Assembly: GCA_030036605.1 (NCBI GenBank)
Contig: DAOTRE010000001.1
Coordinates: 203,981-251,942, forward strand
Source of the DNA: Candidatus Megaera endosymbiont of Nemacystus decipiens
GTDB taxonomy: Bacteria > Pseudomonadota > Alphaproteobacteria > Rickettsiales > Rickettsiaceae
DNA: 47,962 bases
Direction of reading: 5' to 3'
How positions within the stretch are numbered: the first letter of the stretch is position 1; every line of letters starts with the position of its first letter. This document shows, in pieces, positions 17,804-30,166 of the stretch. Under the pieces are notes generated by a model. That model saw only the letters and a program-made list of their open reading frames with translations. It was not told where the DNA came from and did not search any database. Made by a program: the position numbers and the translations under genes.

Positions 17804-18148
17804 TTAATTTAAACTATTGTTTCTTCTATTCCATAATTGATCCAACTTAATAGCATCACGAGATTCCGGGTTAAATAAATGTACTATTACTTCACCAGCG
17901 TCAAGCACTATCCAATCACTACCTTTTAGCCCTTCTAAACTAGAAGCGTGGTGTAACTTATGTTTTAATTCAAGTGAAATTATTTCTGCTATTGAAGATA
18001 TATTTTTAATAGACTTCCCAGTAGTAAAAATCATGTACTTAGCAAGTGCAACTTCATTTGCAAGCTTCATAACGTTTATGTCTTCTGCATTTTTTTCTTG
18101 TAAAATTTCTAGTACGAAATCCTTTAAATCGTCTGCGTTCGTTGTCAT
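17804..18148 (-). CDS. rsfS: Ribosomal silencing factor RsfS
   Basis: RsfS binds ribosomal protein uL14 and keeps the two ribosomal subunits apart when nutrients are scarce. The 114 residues cover the whole domain, with the family segments GKSIKNISSIAEII, LEGLKGSDWIVLDAGEVIVHLF and the C-terminal YxLDxLW-like IKLDQLW. It begins 1 base after the nadD stop. The nadD-rsfS pair is a classical conserved neighbourhood, which supports both calls. Confidence 0.95.
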   Translation of the reverse strand: MTTNADDLKDFVLEILQEKNAEDINVMKLANEVALAKYMIFTTGKSIKNISSIAEIISLELKHKLHHASSLEGLKGSDWIVLDAGEVIVHLFNPESRDAIKLDQLWNRRNNSLN

Positions 18149-18149
18149 T

Positions 18150-18728
18150 TCAATGCTTTATCTTTTTTCTTAAGTTAGTTGAGGAAATATCTAGAAGTTT
18201 TGCTCTGCTGGCTTTCATAAATTTGGCTTTTTTATTTCCAGTGTACAACGCTGACAAATTTAGCATCCTTTCGTTGCAAGGTCTATCAAAAATTATAATA
18301 TCACATAAATTTCTGATTTCTTTATTGCGTTCCCATTTTTTAAAATGAACTATATTGTCAATTCCCATCAACCAAGAAAACTCAACATTATTGAATTTAG
18401 CCTTAAGGTTTTTTATAACATAATAGGTTTGATTGGAATTAATTTCACTTTCAGCAGTCGAAATAATAATTTTTGGGTGTTGAGCTACCTTGCAAGCGTT
18501 ATTAGCACGAGTAAAAATATTTTCGGTGTATGATTCTTTAAATGGATTTTGCTTAGCTACCAACCAAATAATATAATCAAATTTATATTTTTTCAATGCC
18601 TCTATAGACAGAGCGAAATGCCCCATATGTGCTGGATTAAAGCTACCACCTAAAAGACCAACTCTAAATCTAGCACTACGTAAAAAACTCAATGCTTGTA
18701 AATTATATATTTTATGTTTAAATTGCAT
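18150..18728 (-). CDS. nadD: Nicotinate-nucleotide adenylyltransferase
   Basis: NadD transfers AMP to nicotinate mononucleotide to make deamido-NAD. The 192-residue protein has the nucleotidyltransferase signature GGSFNPAHMGH (27-37) and the C-terminal ISSTNLRKKI motif. The N-terminal 20 residues before the first beta strand are slightly longer than usual, but no other ATG is better placed. It is the first gene of a minus-strand set with rsfS and is divergent from bolA, with a 31-base gap between the starts. Confidence 0.94.
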   Translation of the reverse strand: MQFKHKIYNLQALSFLRSARFRVGLLGGSFNPAHMGHFALSIEALKKYKFDYIIWLVAKQNPFKESYTENIFTRANNACKVAQHPKIIISTAESEINSNQTYYVIKNLKAKFNNVEFSWLMGIDNIVHFKKWERNKEIRNLCDIIIFDRPCNERMLNLSALYTGNKKAKFMKASRAKLLDISSTNLRKKIKH

Positions 18729-18759
18729 TCTTATTATTAATGTAGTGAGTTGTTAATTT

Positions 18760-18990
18760 ATGGCTATTTCTGAATCAAAACTAAAGATCATTTTACAAGA
18801 TAAATTTCCAGATGCAAAATTAATAATCAATGATTTAGTGGGAGATCAAAATCATTACTCACTTGAGATACATAGTAATATTTTTCAAGGCATGACTCTT
18901 ATACAACAACATAAATTAGTAAAAAAAGCGTTGTCAGATTTGCTAAAAAAAGAATTGCATGCAATTACTATTAAAACCAAAGCCATATGA
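18760..18990 (+). CDS. bolA: BolA-family protein
   Basis: A 76-residue BolA/IbaG-like protein, a partner of monothiol glutaredoxins in iron-sulfur cluster transfer. The family pattern is seen in DQNHYSLEIHSNIFQGMTLIQQHKLVKKAL. The helix-turn region and the conserved histidine near the QQHKLV segment are present; the candidate cluster-ligand position in the DLVGDQNHY loop is a histidine. It stands alone between nadD (divergent) and the MFS gene (convergent, 25 bases). Its likely partner GrxD is encoded at 3154-3462. Confidence 0.92.
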   Translation: MAISESKLKIILQDKFPDAKLIINDLVGDQNHYSLEIHSNIFQGMTLIQQHKLVKKALSDLLKKELHAITIKTKAI

Positions 18991-19015
18991 TATTTATTTA
19001 GTAAGGTATTTTGCT

Positions 19016-20251
19016 TTATCGCCTGACTCTTATAATAAAGCTGAACCCTATACCACCCAACATGCAAAGAGCTGGTATCAATGATAATGATGCTATAAAG
19101 GTAGTTTTATTATATAACGCAATTCCCAAAACATTAGTTTCACCATTCCAATAATATGAAAACAATTTTCCTATTAGGCTGTGAAATACATAACCAAAAC
19201 ACATATTAATACAATTGATACTAGAAATAGCAAGCCCAGTTGATGATTGTTTGGCCTCCCTACTTGCCAAGTTAAACACTAAAACCTGATAACAACAAAA
19301 AATACCTAATATAAACATCATAGCAATCAAAGTTAACATAGAGGGAGTCTCTATTTTAAATAAAATGATAAAAATTAATGACGTTAAAATCGCAATAATT
19401 ACAATTGTAGCCGATTCAGATTTTATAAAGTTAGCAAAAACTACTAATATTGGACCACCAAAACACATACCAAAATATACATACATAATAATTTTAGAAC
19501 TCTCTACTAAAGAAAAATTAAACACCTGACTAAAAAACGGTATAGCCCAAACATCTGCAAAACCTTCGAGAGCACCTACCATAAGCCCCCCTGAAATACC
19601 TATTAGCATAAGACGAAAATTGGACATCACTTCAAACATTGAAAGGTAAAATGGCACATTTTTTTGTATCGCACTTTTTGGAAAGCTAATTTTTCCAAAA
19701 ATAAAAGTAATAAAAGATAAAAATGCTGCAATTGCTGAAATGGATAAAAGAATTTGCTGATTCCCATAAAATTTAAACATTATGATCAAAGGAGTTGTAC
19801 TAAACACAGCACCTATTAAACCAAAAGTAAAAGAAAGTCCTATTAAGATGGAATGGTATTTTTCTTCAAAGCAAGCTTTTGTTATTTTTGCAATTGCAAG
19901 AAAGCTTACTCCAGAACCAAAGCCGATTAAAAACCTAGAAAACAGCAAAATACTCCAATTAGTTGTGGTTGCGAAAAGATACATTCCAATTGCGGTAAAG
20001 AAAATTGCCAATGATGAAATTATTCGATAACTAAAGCGATCTAACATCAATCCAAAGGGTATTTGAGACATACCATATCCTAAGTAATAATAACCAGATA
20101 ATGTACTAAAAGCTGCAGCATCTATATTAAAATTATACATGATATCTTCTCTCAAAATACCAACACATAAACGCATTATAAACTGAAAGGCAAAAAATAT
20201 ATTTGCTATACACCAAAGTATTATAGTTTTCCTTGAATCAAAAATTAGCAT
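19016..20251 (-). CDS. MFS transporter of unknown substrate
   Basis: A 411-residue inner-membrane protein with 12 probable membrane segments. The MFS signature between helices 2 and 3 is visible as GLMLDRFSYR, and a second conserved segment is FSRFLIGFGSGVSFLAIAKI. The N-terminal half resembles the proline/betaine and nitrate/hexose-phosphate-like MFS groups that Rickettsiales carry in many copies to take up host metabolites. The sequence does not show which substrate it carries. It is divergent from the BON lipoprotein gene. Confidence 0.85.
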   Translation of the reverse strand: MLIFDSRKTIILWCIANIFFAFQFIMRLCVGILREDIMYNFNIDAAAFSTLSGYYYLGYGMSQIPFGLMLDRFSYRIISSLAIFFTAIGMYLFATTTNWSILLFSRFLIGFGSGVSFLAIAKITKACFEEKYHSILIGLSFTFGLIGAVFSTTPLIIMFKFYGNQQILLSISAIAAFLSFITFIFGKISFPKSAIQKNVPFYLSMFEVMSNFRLMLIGISGGLMVGALEGFADVWAIPFFSQVFNFSLVESSKIIMYVYFGMCFGGPILVVFANFIKSESATIVIIAILTSLIFIILFKIETPSMLTLIAMMFILGIFCCYQVLVFNLASREAKQSSTGLAISSINCINMCFGYVFHSLIGKLFSYYWNGETNVLGIALYNKTTFIASLSLIPALCMLGGIGFSFIIRVRR

Positions 20252-20379
20252 ATGAAATTGGTTTAGGTTAAAGCAGCACTAGATCATAAGTATAATAGCC
20301 GTGTATGTCAATGATAGTTGTTGACAAGATGGAAGCCAGCGGTAAGAATATAGCTATAATATTTTATACAGATAAAAAA

Positions 20380-21078
20380 ATGTTGAAACGTATAATAAAA
20401 ATACCATTACTACTGATTTTTTCCTCTTATTTTTTATCAGCCTGTCTGCCAGTAGCATTTGTTGGAGTAGGAAGTTCTGCCATGATGTTTGCAAAAGATA
20501 GATCAGCTAAAGATGCAATTTATGACTTAAAAATTGTAAGCAGTATTAAATCAGCTTTTATCACTGAAGGATTTAAGGAAATTTATACAAAAATTAACGT
20601 CGAAGTATTTGCAGGAAGAGTTCTTCTGACAGGAAGGCTTGAAAACACCTTCAGTCATGATAAAGCATTAGGACTAGTCAAGTCCCAAAATGGAGTCAAA
20701 GAAGTTTTAGATGAGATTACTGTTACAAATGAAAAAATAATATTTGACGCAGCACAATATGCTAGGGATTCATTAATTACTAGTCAAATTAAATCGCAGA
20801 TTTTTAAAAATCGAGATATCAAGTCTATCAATTTTATTGTAGTAACGAATTATGATGTGGTATACTTATTTGGTATAGCTAGAACTAGTGAGGAGCTTGG
20901 TAAAGTTGCAAATATAGCAGCTAATATCAACGGTGTTAAAAAAGTTGTATCTCATATATTACTGTCTGATGATAGTATAAGCTATAACTCATCTAATAAC
21001 ACAGAGGAGCAGCAAATTGATGGACATGAAGATGAAATATATGTTAAAGACATTGATTCAGAATTATCTAAATATTAA
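20380..21078 (+). CDS. BON-domain outer-membrane lipoprotein (YraP/DolP-like)
   Basis: A 232-residue lipoprotein with a lipobox LSAC and acylation cysteine C22 when read from the ATG at 20380. An upstream in-frame ATG at 20305 would add 25 residues before the signal peptide and is unlikely. Two BON domains follow (about residues 55-120 and 130-200), each with the GVKxVxxxI pattern (NGVKEVLDEITV; NGVKKVVSHILL). DolP-type proteins bind anionic phospholipids and guard outer-membrane integrity. The C-terminal 30 residues are acidic and unstructured. The rlpA gene begins 11 bases after its stop, so the two envelope lipoproteins are probably co-transcribed. Confidence 0.88.
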   Translation: MLKRIIKIPLLLIFSSYFLSACLPVAFVGVGSSAMMFAKDRSAKDAIYDLKIVSSIKSAFITEGFKEIYTKINVEVFAGRVLLTGRLENTFSHDKALGLVKSQNGVKEVLDEITVTNEKIIFDAAQYARDSLITSQIKSQIFKNRDIKSINFIVVTNYDVVYLFGIARTSEELGKVANIAANINGVKKVVSHILLSDDSISYNSSNNTEEQQIDGHEDEIYVKDIDSELSKY

Positions 21079-21089
21079 ATCTTTGTAGC

Positions 21090-21737
21090 ATGCAAAAACT
21101 AACCATATGTGGCTTTTTATTATTTTTTTTAATGACCTTATCTGGTTGCGGGTGCAATACAAATTCCTCGAAAAAGCTTTCATATGTAAAACTTTCAAAT
21201 GAAGATGAAGGAAACACAAAATATCATGGTCATTATAAAGTCGGTGACAAATATACTATAAAAAATAGATCTTATACCCCAAAAGAATTTTCCTACTATA
21301 ATAAAGTTGGAATAGCATCTTGGTATGGAAAAAGATATGGTTTTCATAAAAACAAGACAGCTAATGGAGATTTTTATAACAAAGATATGCTAACTGCAGC
21401 GCACAAAACACTACAATTACCATGTCTAGTTGAAGTTACTAACTTAGCCAATAAAAAGTCTGTCATCGTTATGGTCAATGACAGAGGTCCATTTGCAAAA
21501 AACAGAATTATTGATATGTCTGAACGTGCAGCAGAAATTCTTGGGTTTAAAGATAATGGAATCGCAAAAGTGCGAGTAAAATATTTACCAAATGAATCAA
21601 AAAAATTACTTAAAATTCTCGGCCTAAAAGCTGAAAAAAATTCTATATCTAAAAAACATTTACACAACCCTAAATGTAGTGTTAATTGTTATATCAAACT
21701 TTTTAACCACAAAAAGCTTAAAAATAACTTGGTGTAA
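21090..21737 (+). CDS. rlpA: RlpA-like septal lipoprotein (double-psi beta-barrel)
   Basis: RlpA proteins are outer-membrane lipoproteins; some are lytic transglycosylases acting on glycan strands at the septum. The lipobox LSGC puts the lipid on C20. The double-psi beta-barrel is complete: GIASWYGKRYGFHKNKTANG, MLTAAHKTLQLP, VMVNDRGPFAKNRIIDMS. There is no C-terminal SPOR domain; instead a basic lysine-rich tail of about 50 residues follows. The gene is 11 bases downstream of the BON lipoprotein and converges with the giant gene, 9 bases away. Confidence 0.92.
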   Translation: MQKLTICGFLLFFLMTLSGCGCNTNSSKKLSYVKLSNEDEGNTKYHGHYKVGDKYTIKNRSYTPKEFSYYNKVGIASWYGKRYGFHKNKTANGDFYNKDMLTAAHKTLQLPCLVEVTNLANKKSVIVMVNDRGPFAKNRIIDMSERAAEILGFKDNGIAKVRVKYLPNESKKLLKILGLKAEKNSISKKHLHNPKCSVNCYIKLFNHKKLKNNLV

Positions 21738-21746
21738 TAGAACAGT

Positions 21747-24700
21747 TTAAAGCCCTCTTGAGCTTGTTTTTTTTGACGGCTTCTTTATTCTCTCACTTTC
21801 TTTATTTCGAAATTTATTAGCAATAGTTCTTCCAGAAGTTTTAGCTATGAATTTTATTACCACAGGTGAAGAAAGTAGTTTGACTCCTTCTGCAACCACA
21901 CCTAAGTAATTTTTTTTGTGATATTTTTCAGACAACGCAATAAGGTTTGGCATCTTTTTTTCTGCCACTTTTAGAGCATCTTTCATGCTAATATCAACTT
22001 GTTTTCCTATTTCTGTATTATCTAGAAATTCTTCAAGCAAAGAAGCAATTTCATTTTGATGTGTTTTAAGAATTTCTGGTATGTCTTTTACTAAAATATC
22101 ATAAGCAGTTCTATAATCTTTATTTTTAATCATCGCTTCTCCTATGTTAGAAACAATATTCATCAAGTGCTTTCTGTTATTTTCTTCTTTATCAATTAAA
22201 GCATTATGTATGTTGTCAATTATTTTGGTGATAGGAGAAACCTCACCTTCTTCAGATTTTTGTAAATTTTGGGGTATTGTTACAATTTTAGAAAGCGTAT
22301 CTATTACCTTATCATCAGTTAGCAAACTAAATGCCAGCTCCGTGGACTGATTAATAAATTTCTCACTTAACCCTAATTTCTCAATAGCATCTCCATTCTT
22401 CTTTGTCTCATTTGAAACAATAGCAGTAATCGTGCCTTTATTTTTATTAATATAGTTTGGCAAATTTTCAATTAAATTTTTACTCTCTTCAGAAGAAATA
22501 ATACTTCCTAGGTTATCTATTGTATTATTAATCTGAGTTTTATATTTTTCATTAAAACCCTGTAGTTCTGGTATTTCTTCTTGATTTTTCTTCAGCAGAG
22601 CGCTTAAGTTAGGATAACCTTGAATTAAGGACAACGCGCTTTGTGAGATCTCAAGCGCTTCATTATTATGCTTTAGCGCCGCAGACAAAATATTCTGCCC
22701 TAACTCAACACTTTCTTCTATCAAATTTGGCGCTCCCTTAATATCTATTATATCTGGGCGAAGTATTTTGATAGTAGAATTAATTGTTGTTGTAAGAGAT
22801 GTTTTTAACTCTTCATTGACTATATTATTACTCAAATCTTCTAAAGCTTCTTTTGATTTCTCATGATCGAGTAACTCAACAGCATTTTTTGTAATTGAAA
22901 GAGTATCTTTTAATAAATCAGCTGGATCTTTTTCATCTTTTATATTTTTTTGAGCTATTATTTTTTTTGATAATTTTTCTGCATCAACTAGCAATTCACT
23001 AAATTTCTCTTCTTGCTCGGCAATAGCCTGAGTGAATTTTGCAGCAGGCGGCAATATCAAAGAAGATGCTGTAAGCACTGTTTCTGTTGCGTTTTGTACT
23101 AAATATTTGTCTAATTTAGGGTTTTCCATCCCTGCTTTCTCAAATAAAGGAGAAACTTTCTTTGCCGCATCATCAATTTTTGAACTAATTGCTTCGTTTT
23201 CAAGAAGCAACTCTGAAGCCATAGCACCTATCGTAGACTTATTGTCGTTTATTACTTTTGCCAAATCTCCTGCAAAAACTTTATTCACTTCTTCGTTTTT
23301 TAATATCTCGGATGCTGAAGACACAATCTGCTTTAATGCAGCTTGATTCAAACCCTCTTTAGAAAGATAGCTTTGCGTCATAGACAGCCCGCTCTGTGAG
23401 ATCTCAAGCGCTTCATTATTGTGCCTCAGCGCCACAGACAAAATATTCTGCCCTAACTCAACACCGTCTTTTATTAACTTATCAGTGCCATAGATTCTTT
23501 TAATATCTGGTCGTAAATTATCTATAGCTGTATTGGTCATTGTTACTAGTGAATTTTTTAGCTTTTCATTGCCTGATATAGTTTCTCCTAGGTCTTTTAT
23601 TGCTTCTTTTACATCTTTATCTTGCAATAATTCTATTGCGCTTTCTGCCACTGGCAATACTTCTTGTATAACTTCTTTAGTATCTATGCTTTTCTTTTCG
23701 TTTACTGCCGAATCTCTTGCTGTTTTAAAACCATCAAGCATACCTTCTGTAAGCTTAACAATTTCTATTACTTCAGGTCCCTGTTTTGATAAGGCCTGAG
23801 TCAATTTTGTAGCAGACGGTAATATCACAGAAGCTGCTGTAACAGCTGTTTCTGTAGCGTTCTTAACTAATTCTTTATTTAATTTTATCTCTCTAAGCCT
23901 GCTTTGCGCAAGTAAAGGAGAAGTTTTATCAATTTTGCTTTGTAGTTTTGTGTTTATTGTTTCATTTTCAATAAGCAGCTCTGAAGCAAGATCTCCTATA
24001 GTACTTTTATGGTTATCTAATAAATTTACTAAATCTTTTGTAAAGATTTCATTTACTTCCTCATTTTTCAAAATTTTTGATGCTGAAGATATCACCTTAT
24101 TCAATGAACTTTGTTTTGTATTAGAACCTACAAACCCATCATTTGGATCAGCAATTATTTTCAGCACATTATTTGGTATCGCAAGAATTTCATTACTGTG
24201 ATTAAGTGTATTACTTAGTATTTTGTTTCCAACTTGAGTTGCTTCCTGCAGTAACTCATCTAAATTATCTACTGTTTTAATAGTAGGCGTTACTGCACTT
24301 AATAGTGAACCACCAGCAGTTGCAACTGAGCTGGTCAATACATCATTTTGTGATATTTTATCACTTAAATTGCTAAACGCATTTTTTACATTATCATCCT
24401 GCATAAGTGTTATAACTTTTGGTGCAATAGAAAATATAGGTTTTGTGACATCTTTTATGTTAAGCTTTTCATCTTCTTTTAATTTATCTATTGCCCCAGC
24501 CAGCATTTCAGCCTGCGCTATTGTCTCATTCATTAAAGCAATTACACTATCCTCTTGTTTTGATAAAGCATTTAATAAATCAACGCTAAAAGGCAGAGCC
24601 GTAGCAATGGCATTTGCTCCAGCATCTGCCACATTCATTACTGTTTCATTAGTAATGCCTAATTTTTCTGCCCTATCTTTAATTCCTTGGCTATTATCAA

Positions 24701-26174
24701 AGATATGCTTTGCTGTCTTATTTATCAGCTGTTTTTCTTCATTTAAAAATTTTACTAACTCTTCAGTTTTTAGAGCTTCTTGAACCAAATCTGAAGATAT
24801 AATCTTTATAACGTTAGCACCCATATCTTCTCTAGTTTGAGATAAATATAAATCAACAGCATGATTTAAGACATCTGTAATATATTTTGGTGAATCTGTA
24901 GTGTTCTCCAGTAATTTTTCAACTACAGGCGCTAGTTTTTTCCCTACATATCCGGAATCAAACCCTTCTTTTTCTACTTGGTTTACAGTCTTTGCTATTG
25001 CCTTTTTAGCAGAAAGTAGTTTGAGATTACTATCTATTTCTTTGATTTGTTCTTCTCTAAAGTTAATTTTTTTATAAAGATCGAGGATTTGTTTGTTTAG
25101 AGTTTGCAATTTTTGATCACTACTTTCGAAAGCTAACTTTTCTTGTGCTTTCTCAAGAGCTTTAGCATCAACCTGGTTTTGTTTCATTAAAGAGTAAATT
25201 CTCTTTGTTTCTTTATTAATTTTATCTTGAGTTTTTTTTGTTTGAGTTAAAGCTCTAGCAGCAGTATTAACTAACTCTGGCGTAATATTAGAAGAAATTG
25301 TTTTTAAATTTGGCGCAACTTTTTGCAAGAATGTTTGAGTGTCTTTATCGGAAAGCAATTTAATAAAAAATGACTCATTAGTGCCCCTTCCAATTTTAGA
25401 TATTTTTTCTTTTTCTTCTAAATAATATGGTATAGAAGTTACCAAAGATGCTAGAGAAAATACATTTCTTAAACCAATATTTGCAGCTCCCTTTAAAGTA
25501 CTGCCAATTTTTATAACCTCATCTTGATCTTTAGGCTTTTCTAGCATTGAATTTATAACTTTTGACATTTGCTCTGGGTTATTGGAAATTTTTTCTAATG
25601 CATTAAAAAGTGATTTTTTTTCTTTTTCGTAAGTATTTTTCCCTTTTTCTTTTTGTTTTTGAATTAGTTTTTCTTTAGCTTCTTTTCGTTTCTTTTTTTC
25701 TATAGCCTTCCCTTGCTCACTCTTTATGTACTCCTGAAGTTCTTTTTTATCAGATTCATTCTGGCGCTGAGTTAACATTAGATATCTATCTTTTTGTTTC
25801 CTAACAATACTCTTGTGGCTCTCATTAAGAGTTGAAATATTTTTATTATTTTTTCCTTTTTCTTTTTTAAACTTTTCTATATTTTTATTATAAAATGGTT
25901 CTAAAGAATTAAGTTCTTTTGTTAAATTATCTATTATTTTTAAATTTTTATCTATATTATTAGTTCTAGCTCTAACCTCTTTTATTTTTGTATTTATATC
26001 TTGTTTTTTCTTATTATAACTCTTTTTCTCAGTCTCAATTTTTTTATTTATGAGCTTATTATTTTCTTGAAGTTTTAATGTCTGTTTTTCAATTTCTTCG
26101 ATCTTTTTGTTATAACCAAAAAGCGTGAGTACTTTATTTTGAGCAGGAGGTGTTTTTTTCTTAAAGATAGGCAT
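21747..26174 (-). CDS. Giant coiled-coil protein with three ~250-residue modules
   Basis: I do not recognise this 1475-residue protein. Residues 1-200 are strongly charged and coiled-coil-like (Lys, Glu, Asn and Gln rich). From about residue 430 three helical modules of 250-260 residues follow. Each contains a segment like ATETxxTAxSxILPxAxKxTQAxxxQ, a conserved NExxxxxxxxLxxxxxxxxSTIG region and a HxNExLxIxxxxL motif near residues 660, 919 and 1171. At DNA level the last two modules keep about 65 nearly identical bases (22640-22710 and 23393-23463, offset 753 bp). There is no signal peptide or membrane segment. The C-terminus is basic (KKPSKKTSSRGL), as in many type IV secretion substrates of Rickettsiales, but export is inference. 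It stands alone. Confidence 0.88.
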   Translation of the reverse strand: MPIFKKKTPPAQNKVLTLFGYNKKIEEIEKQTLKLQENNKLINKKIETEKKSYNKKKQDINTKIKEVRARTNNIDKNLKIIDNLTKELNSLEPFYNKNIEKFKKEKGKNNKNISTLNESHKSIVRKQKDRYLMLTQRQNESDKKELQEYIKSEQGKAIEKKKRKEAKEKLIQKQKEKGKNTYEKEKKSLFNALEKISNNPEQMSKVINSMLEKPKDQDEVIKIGSTLKGAANIGLRNVFSLASLVTSIPYYLEEKEKISKIGRGTNESFFIKLLSDKDTQTFLQKVAPNLKTISSNITPELVNTAARALTQTKKTQDKINKETKRIYSLMKQNQVDAKALEKAQEKLAFESSDQKLQTLNKQILDLYKKINFREEQIKEIDSNLKLLSAKKAIAKTVNQVEKEGFDSGYVGKKLAPVVEKLLENTTDSPKYITDVLNHAVDLYLSQTREDMGANVIKIISSDLVQEALKTEELVKFLNEEKQLINKTAKHIFDNSQGIKDRAEKLGITNETVMNVADAGANAIATALPFSVDLLNALSKQEDSVIALMNETIAQAEMLAGAIDKLKEDEKLNIKDVTKPIFSIAPKVITLMQDDNVKNAFSNLSDKISQNDVLTSSVATAGGSLLSAVTPTIKTVDNLDELLQEATQVGNKILSNTLNHSNEILAIPNNVLKIIADPNDGFVGSNTKQSSLNKVISSASKILKNEEVNEIFTKDLVNLLDNHKSTIGDLASELLIENETINTKLQSKIDKTSPLLAQSRLREIKLNKELVKNATETAVTAASVILPSATKLTQALSKQGPEVIEIVKLTEGMLDGFKTARDSAVNEKKSIDTKEVIQEVLPVAESAIELLQDKDVKEAIKDLGETISGNEKLKNSLVTMTNTAIDNLRPDIKRIYGTDKLIKDGVELGQNILSVALRHNNEALEISQSGLSMTQSYLSKEGLNQAALKQIVSSASEILKNEEVNKVFAGDLAKVINDNKSTIGAMASELLLENEAISSKIDDAAKKVSPLFEKAGMENPKLDKYLVQNATETVLTASSLILPPAAKFTQAIAEQEEKFSELLVDAEKLSKKIIAQKNIKDEKDPADLLKDTLSITKNAVELLDHEKSKEALEDLSNNIVNEELKTSLTTTINSTIKILRPDIIDIKGAPNLIEESVELGQNILSAALKHNNEALEISQSALSLIQGYPNLSALLKKNQEEIPELQGFNEKYKTQINNTIDNLGSIISSEESKNLIENLPNYINKNKGTITAIVSNETKKNGDAIEKLGLSEKFINQSTELAFSLLTDDKVIDTLSKIVTIPQNLQKSEEGEVSPITKIIDNIHNALIDKEENNRKHLMNIVSNIGEAMIKNKDYRTAYDILVKDIPEILKTHQNEIASLLEEFLDNTEIGKQVDISMKDALKVAEKKMPNLIALSEKYHKKNYLGVVAEGVKLLSSPVVIKFIAKTSGRTIANKFRNKESERIKKPSKKTSSRGL

Positions 26175-26278
26175 AAAAATATCTAATTTAATACTGAGTT
26201 AGTAAAATTTTAGTATAAAATTATTTTCTACAGAAAAGTTAAAAGCCTTGATATGTAAAATAGACGTATTTTTTATAT

Positions 26279-26695
26279 TTATGTTACTAGAATGTCTCTA
26301 GTATTTTGATTTATGATATGAATCGTGACCTTTATCTTATCTTGAGGCAAGATATCTTCAATGATTTCTGGCCACTCTATTATAGATATATTATTCATTG
26401 CATCATCAATTCCTAATTCAAAAATTTCACTACGATCTTTTAGCCTGTATAAATCATAATGATATATAGAGATATTTTCATTTAACTCATAAACTTGTAA
26501 TAAGTTAAAAGTCGGACTTGATACATTTATGTTTTTCTCAAGAAGCTCTTGTATTATGCATCTAGCAAAAAAACTTTTTCCGCTTCCAAGTTCGCCTTTA
26601 AGTGCTATTACTAATGGTTTTTTTATATTTCGTGCAATATTTCGTGCAATGTTTTTTGTCTCTTCTTCACTATTTGCCCTGAATACTTTCTTCAT
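26279..26695 (-). CDS. tsaE: tRNA threonylcarbamoyladenosine biosynthesis ATPase TsaE
   Basis: TsaE is the ATPase that recycles the TsaB-TsaD complex making t6A at position 37 of ANN-decoding tRNAs. The 138-residue protein has Walker A GELGSGKS (34-41), the switch segment SSPTFNLLQVYE and the YHYDLYRLKD motif that follows it, ending with EWPE. A small tandem duplication, ARNI-ARNI (residues 17-24), comes from a 12-base repeat near 26634-26658. It starts 8 bases after the HAD gene on the same strand, so the two are probably one transcript. Confidence 0.95.
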   Translation of the reverse strand: MKKVFRANSEEETKNIARNIARNIKKPLVIALKGELGSGKSFFARCIIQELLEKNINVSSPTFNLLQVYELNENISIYHYDLYRLKDRSEIFELGIDDAMNNISIIEWPEIIEDILPQDKIKVTIHIINQNTRDILVT

Positions 26696-26703
26696 ACGAT
26701 ATC

Positions 26704-27561
26704 TTAGACAATTGAGGTTACAAAGCTAGGAAATATATTCTCTTGTTTTGCATGATTATGAATAGCAGATAATTTCAACTCTATATTTTTATGATGGCCA
26801 TGAATTTTTTGAGAATTCCCAGTTAATACAAGAGCTGATCTGATACCAGAGTCCCTTGCACCTAGCATGTCAGTTTCAAAAGTATCGCCTACCATAAGTA
26901 TTTTATCTTTTTGTAAATTAGGATAAAGCTTAAATATATGATTATATATTTCTACCTTTGGCTTACCAGTATAAATTACATTCCCACCATTTTGTTCTAC
27001 AATAGACGCAAAATATCCCGCACAAAAACGCTTCTTGTCTAAATTTGGCACCATAACATCAGGATTTGCGCAGAGAGTAACTAATTTTTTATTTTTGCCT
27101 GCTAAAACAAGCATATCATTGAATTGCTCAACATTTTCATCCTCATCTCGGTAAGCGGTAATTAAAAGAATATCAGCATCATTAACATCTGCCTCTACAT
27201 ATTTTATACTTTCTAATATTTGATCATTTCTATCCTGGCCAATATGACAAATTCTAGGCGTTTGATTTTTGCTTACAAAATTTTCGTTAATCCACATTCT
27301 TGTTACATCTCCTGAAGTAACAACATTTTTAGGGCTTACCTCTTTTATACCCCAGTTAAGTAAATTCTTTGCAATTATATAATTTGGTCTCGGTGCATTA
27401 CTTAAAAATAATATCTTTTTTGTTTTTGATATTCTATTTATGACCTCTGCTACACCTTCATATGTCTTTCCACCTTCAATCACTACACCCCATAAATCCA
27501 GTAATAATAAATCATAATCAACAATTGCTTCCTCAAATTGCTTGAATTCTAAATTCAACAT
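26704..27561 (-). CDS. HAD-superfamily class IIA hydrolase (TIGR01459-like)
   Basis: A 285-residue phosphatase-like protein of the NagD-type HAD class. Motif I is LLDLWGVVIEGG: nucleophile D22 is present but the second Asp of the usual DxD is W24, as I recall for the alphaproteobacterial TIGR01459 subgroup. Motif II is FLSNAPRP, the lysine is in TGKP, and motif III is VGDTFETDMLGA. The substrate is unknown. It precedes tsaE by 8 bases and is divergent from gyrB, with 164 bases between the two starts. Confidence 0.88.
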   Translation of the reverse strand: MLNLEFKQFEEAIVDYDLLLLDLWGVVIEGGKTYEGVAEVINRISKTKKILFLSNAPRPNYIIAKNLLNWGIKEVSPKNVVTSGDVTRMWINENFVSKNQTPRICHIGQDRNDQILESIKYVEADVNDADILLITAYRDEDENVEQFNDMLVLAGKNKKLVTLCANPDVMVPNLDKKRFCAGYFASIVEQNGGNVIYTGKPKVEIYNHIFKLYPNLQKDKILMVGDTFETDMLGARDSGIRSALVLTGNSQKIHGHHKNIELKLSAIHNHAKQENIFPSFVTSIV

Positions 27562-27663
27562 CTATCCTCGTAAATTTTTGTTAAAATCTATATCCAGTAA
27601 TATGACTAAAAAACTCAAAAACCAAATATCTAGTTAATTCGCTCCAAAAACGAATTTTTGCTT

Positions 27664-30146
<2,483 letters not shown>

Positions 30147-30166
30147 TAATGTTTTTACTAGCTTTA

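Noticed and set aside
20305..20379. Longer BON-lipoprotein start at 20305
   Set aside because: It would bury the lipoprotein signal peptide 25 residues inside the protein.
22144..24783. Several plus-strand ORFs of 68-137 codons opposite the giant protein
   Set aside because: They are antisense to a long, repeat-bearing minus-strand gene; their hydrophobic, Ser/Phe-rich composition is what the complement of Glu/Lys-rich coding gives.
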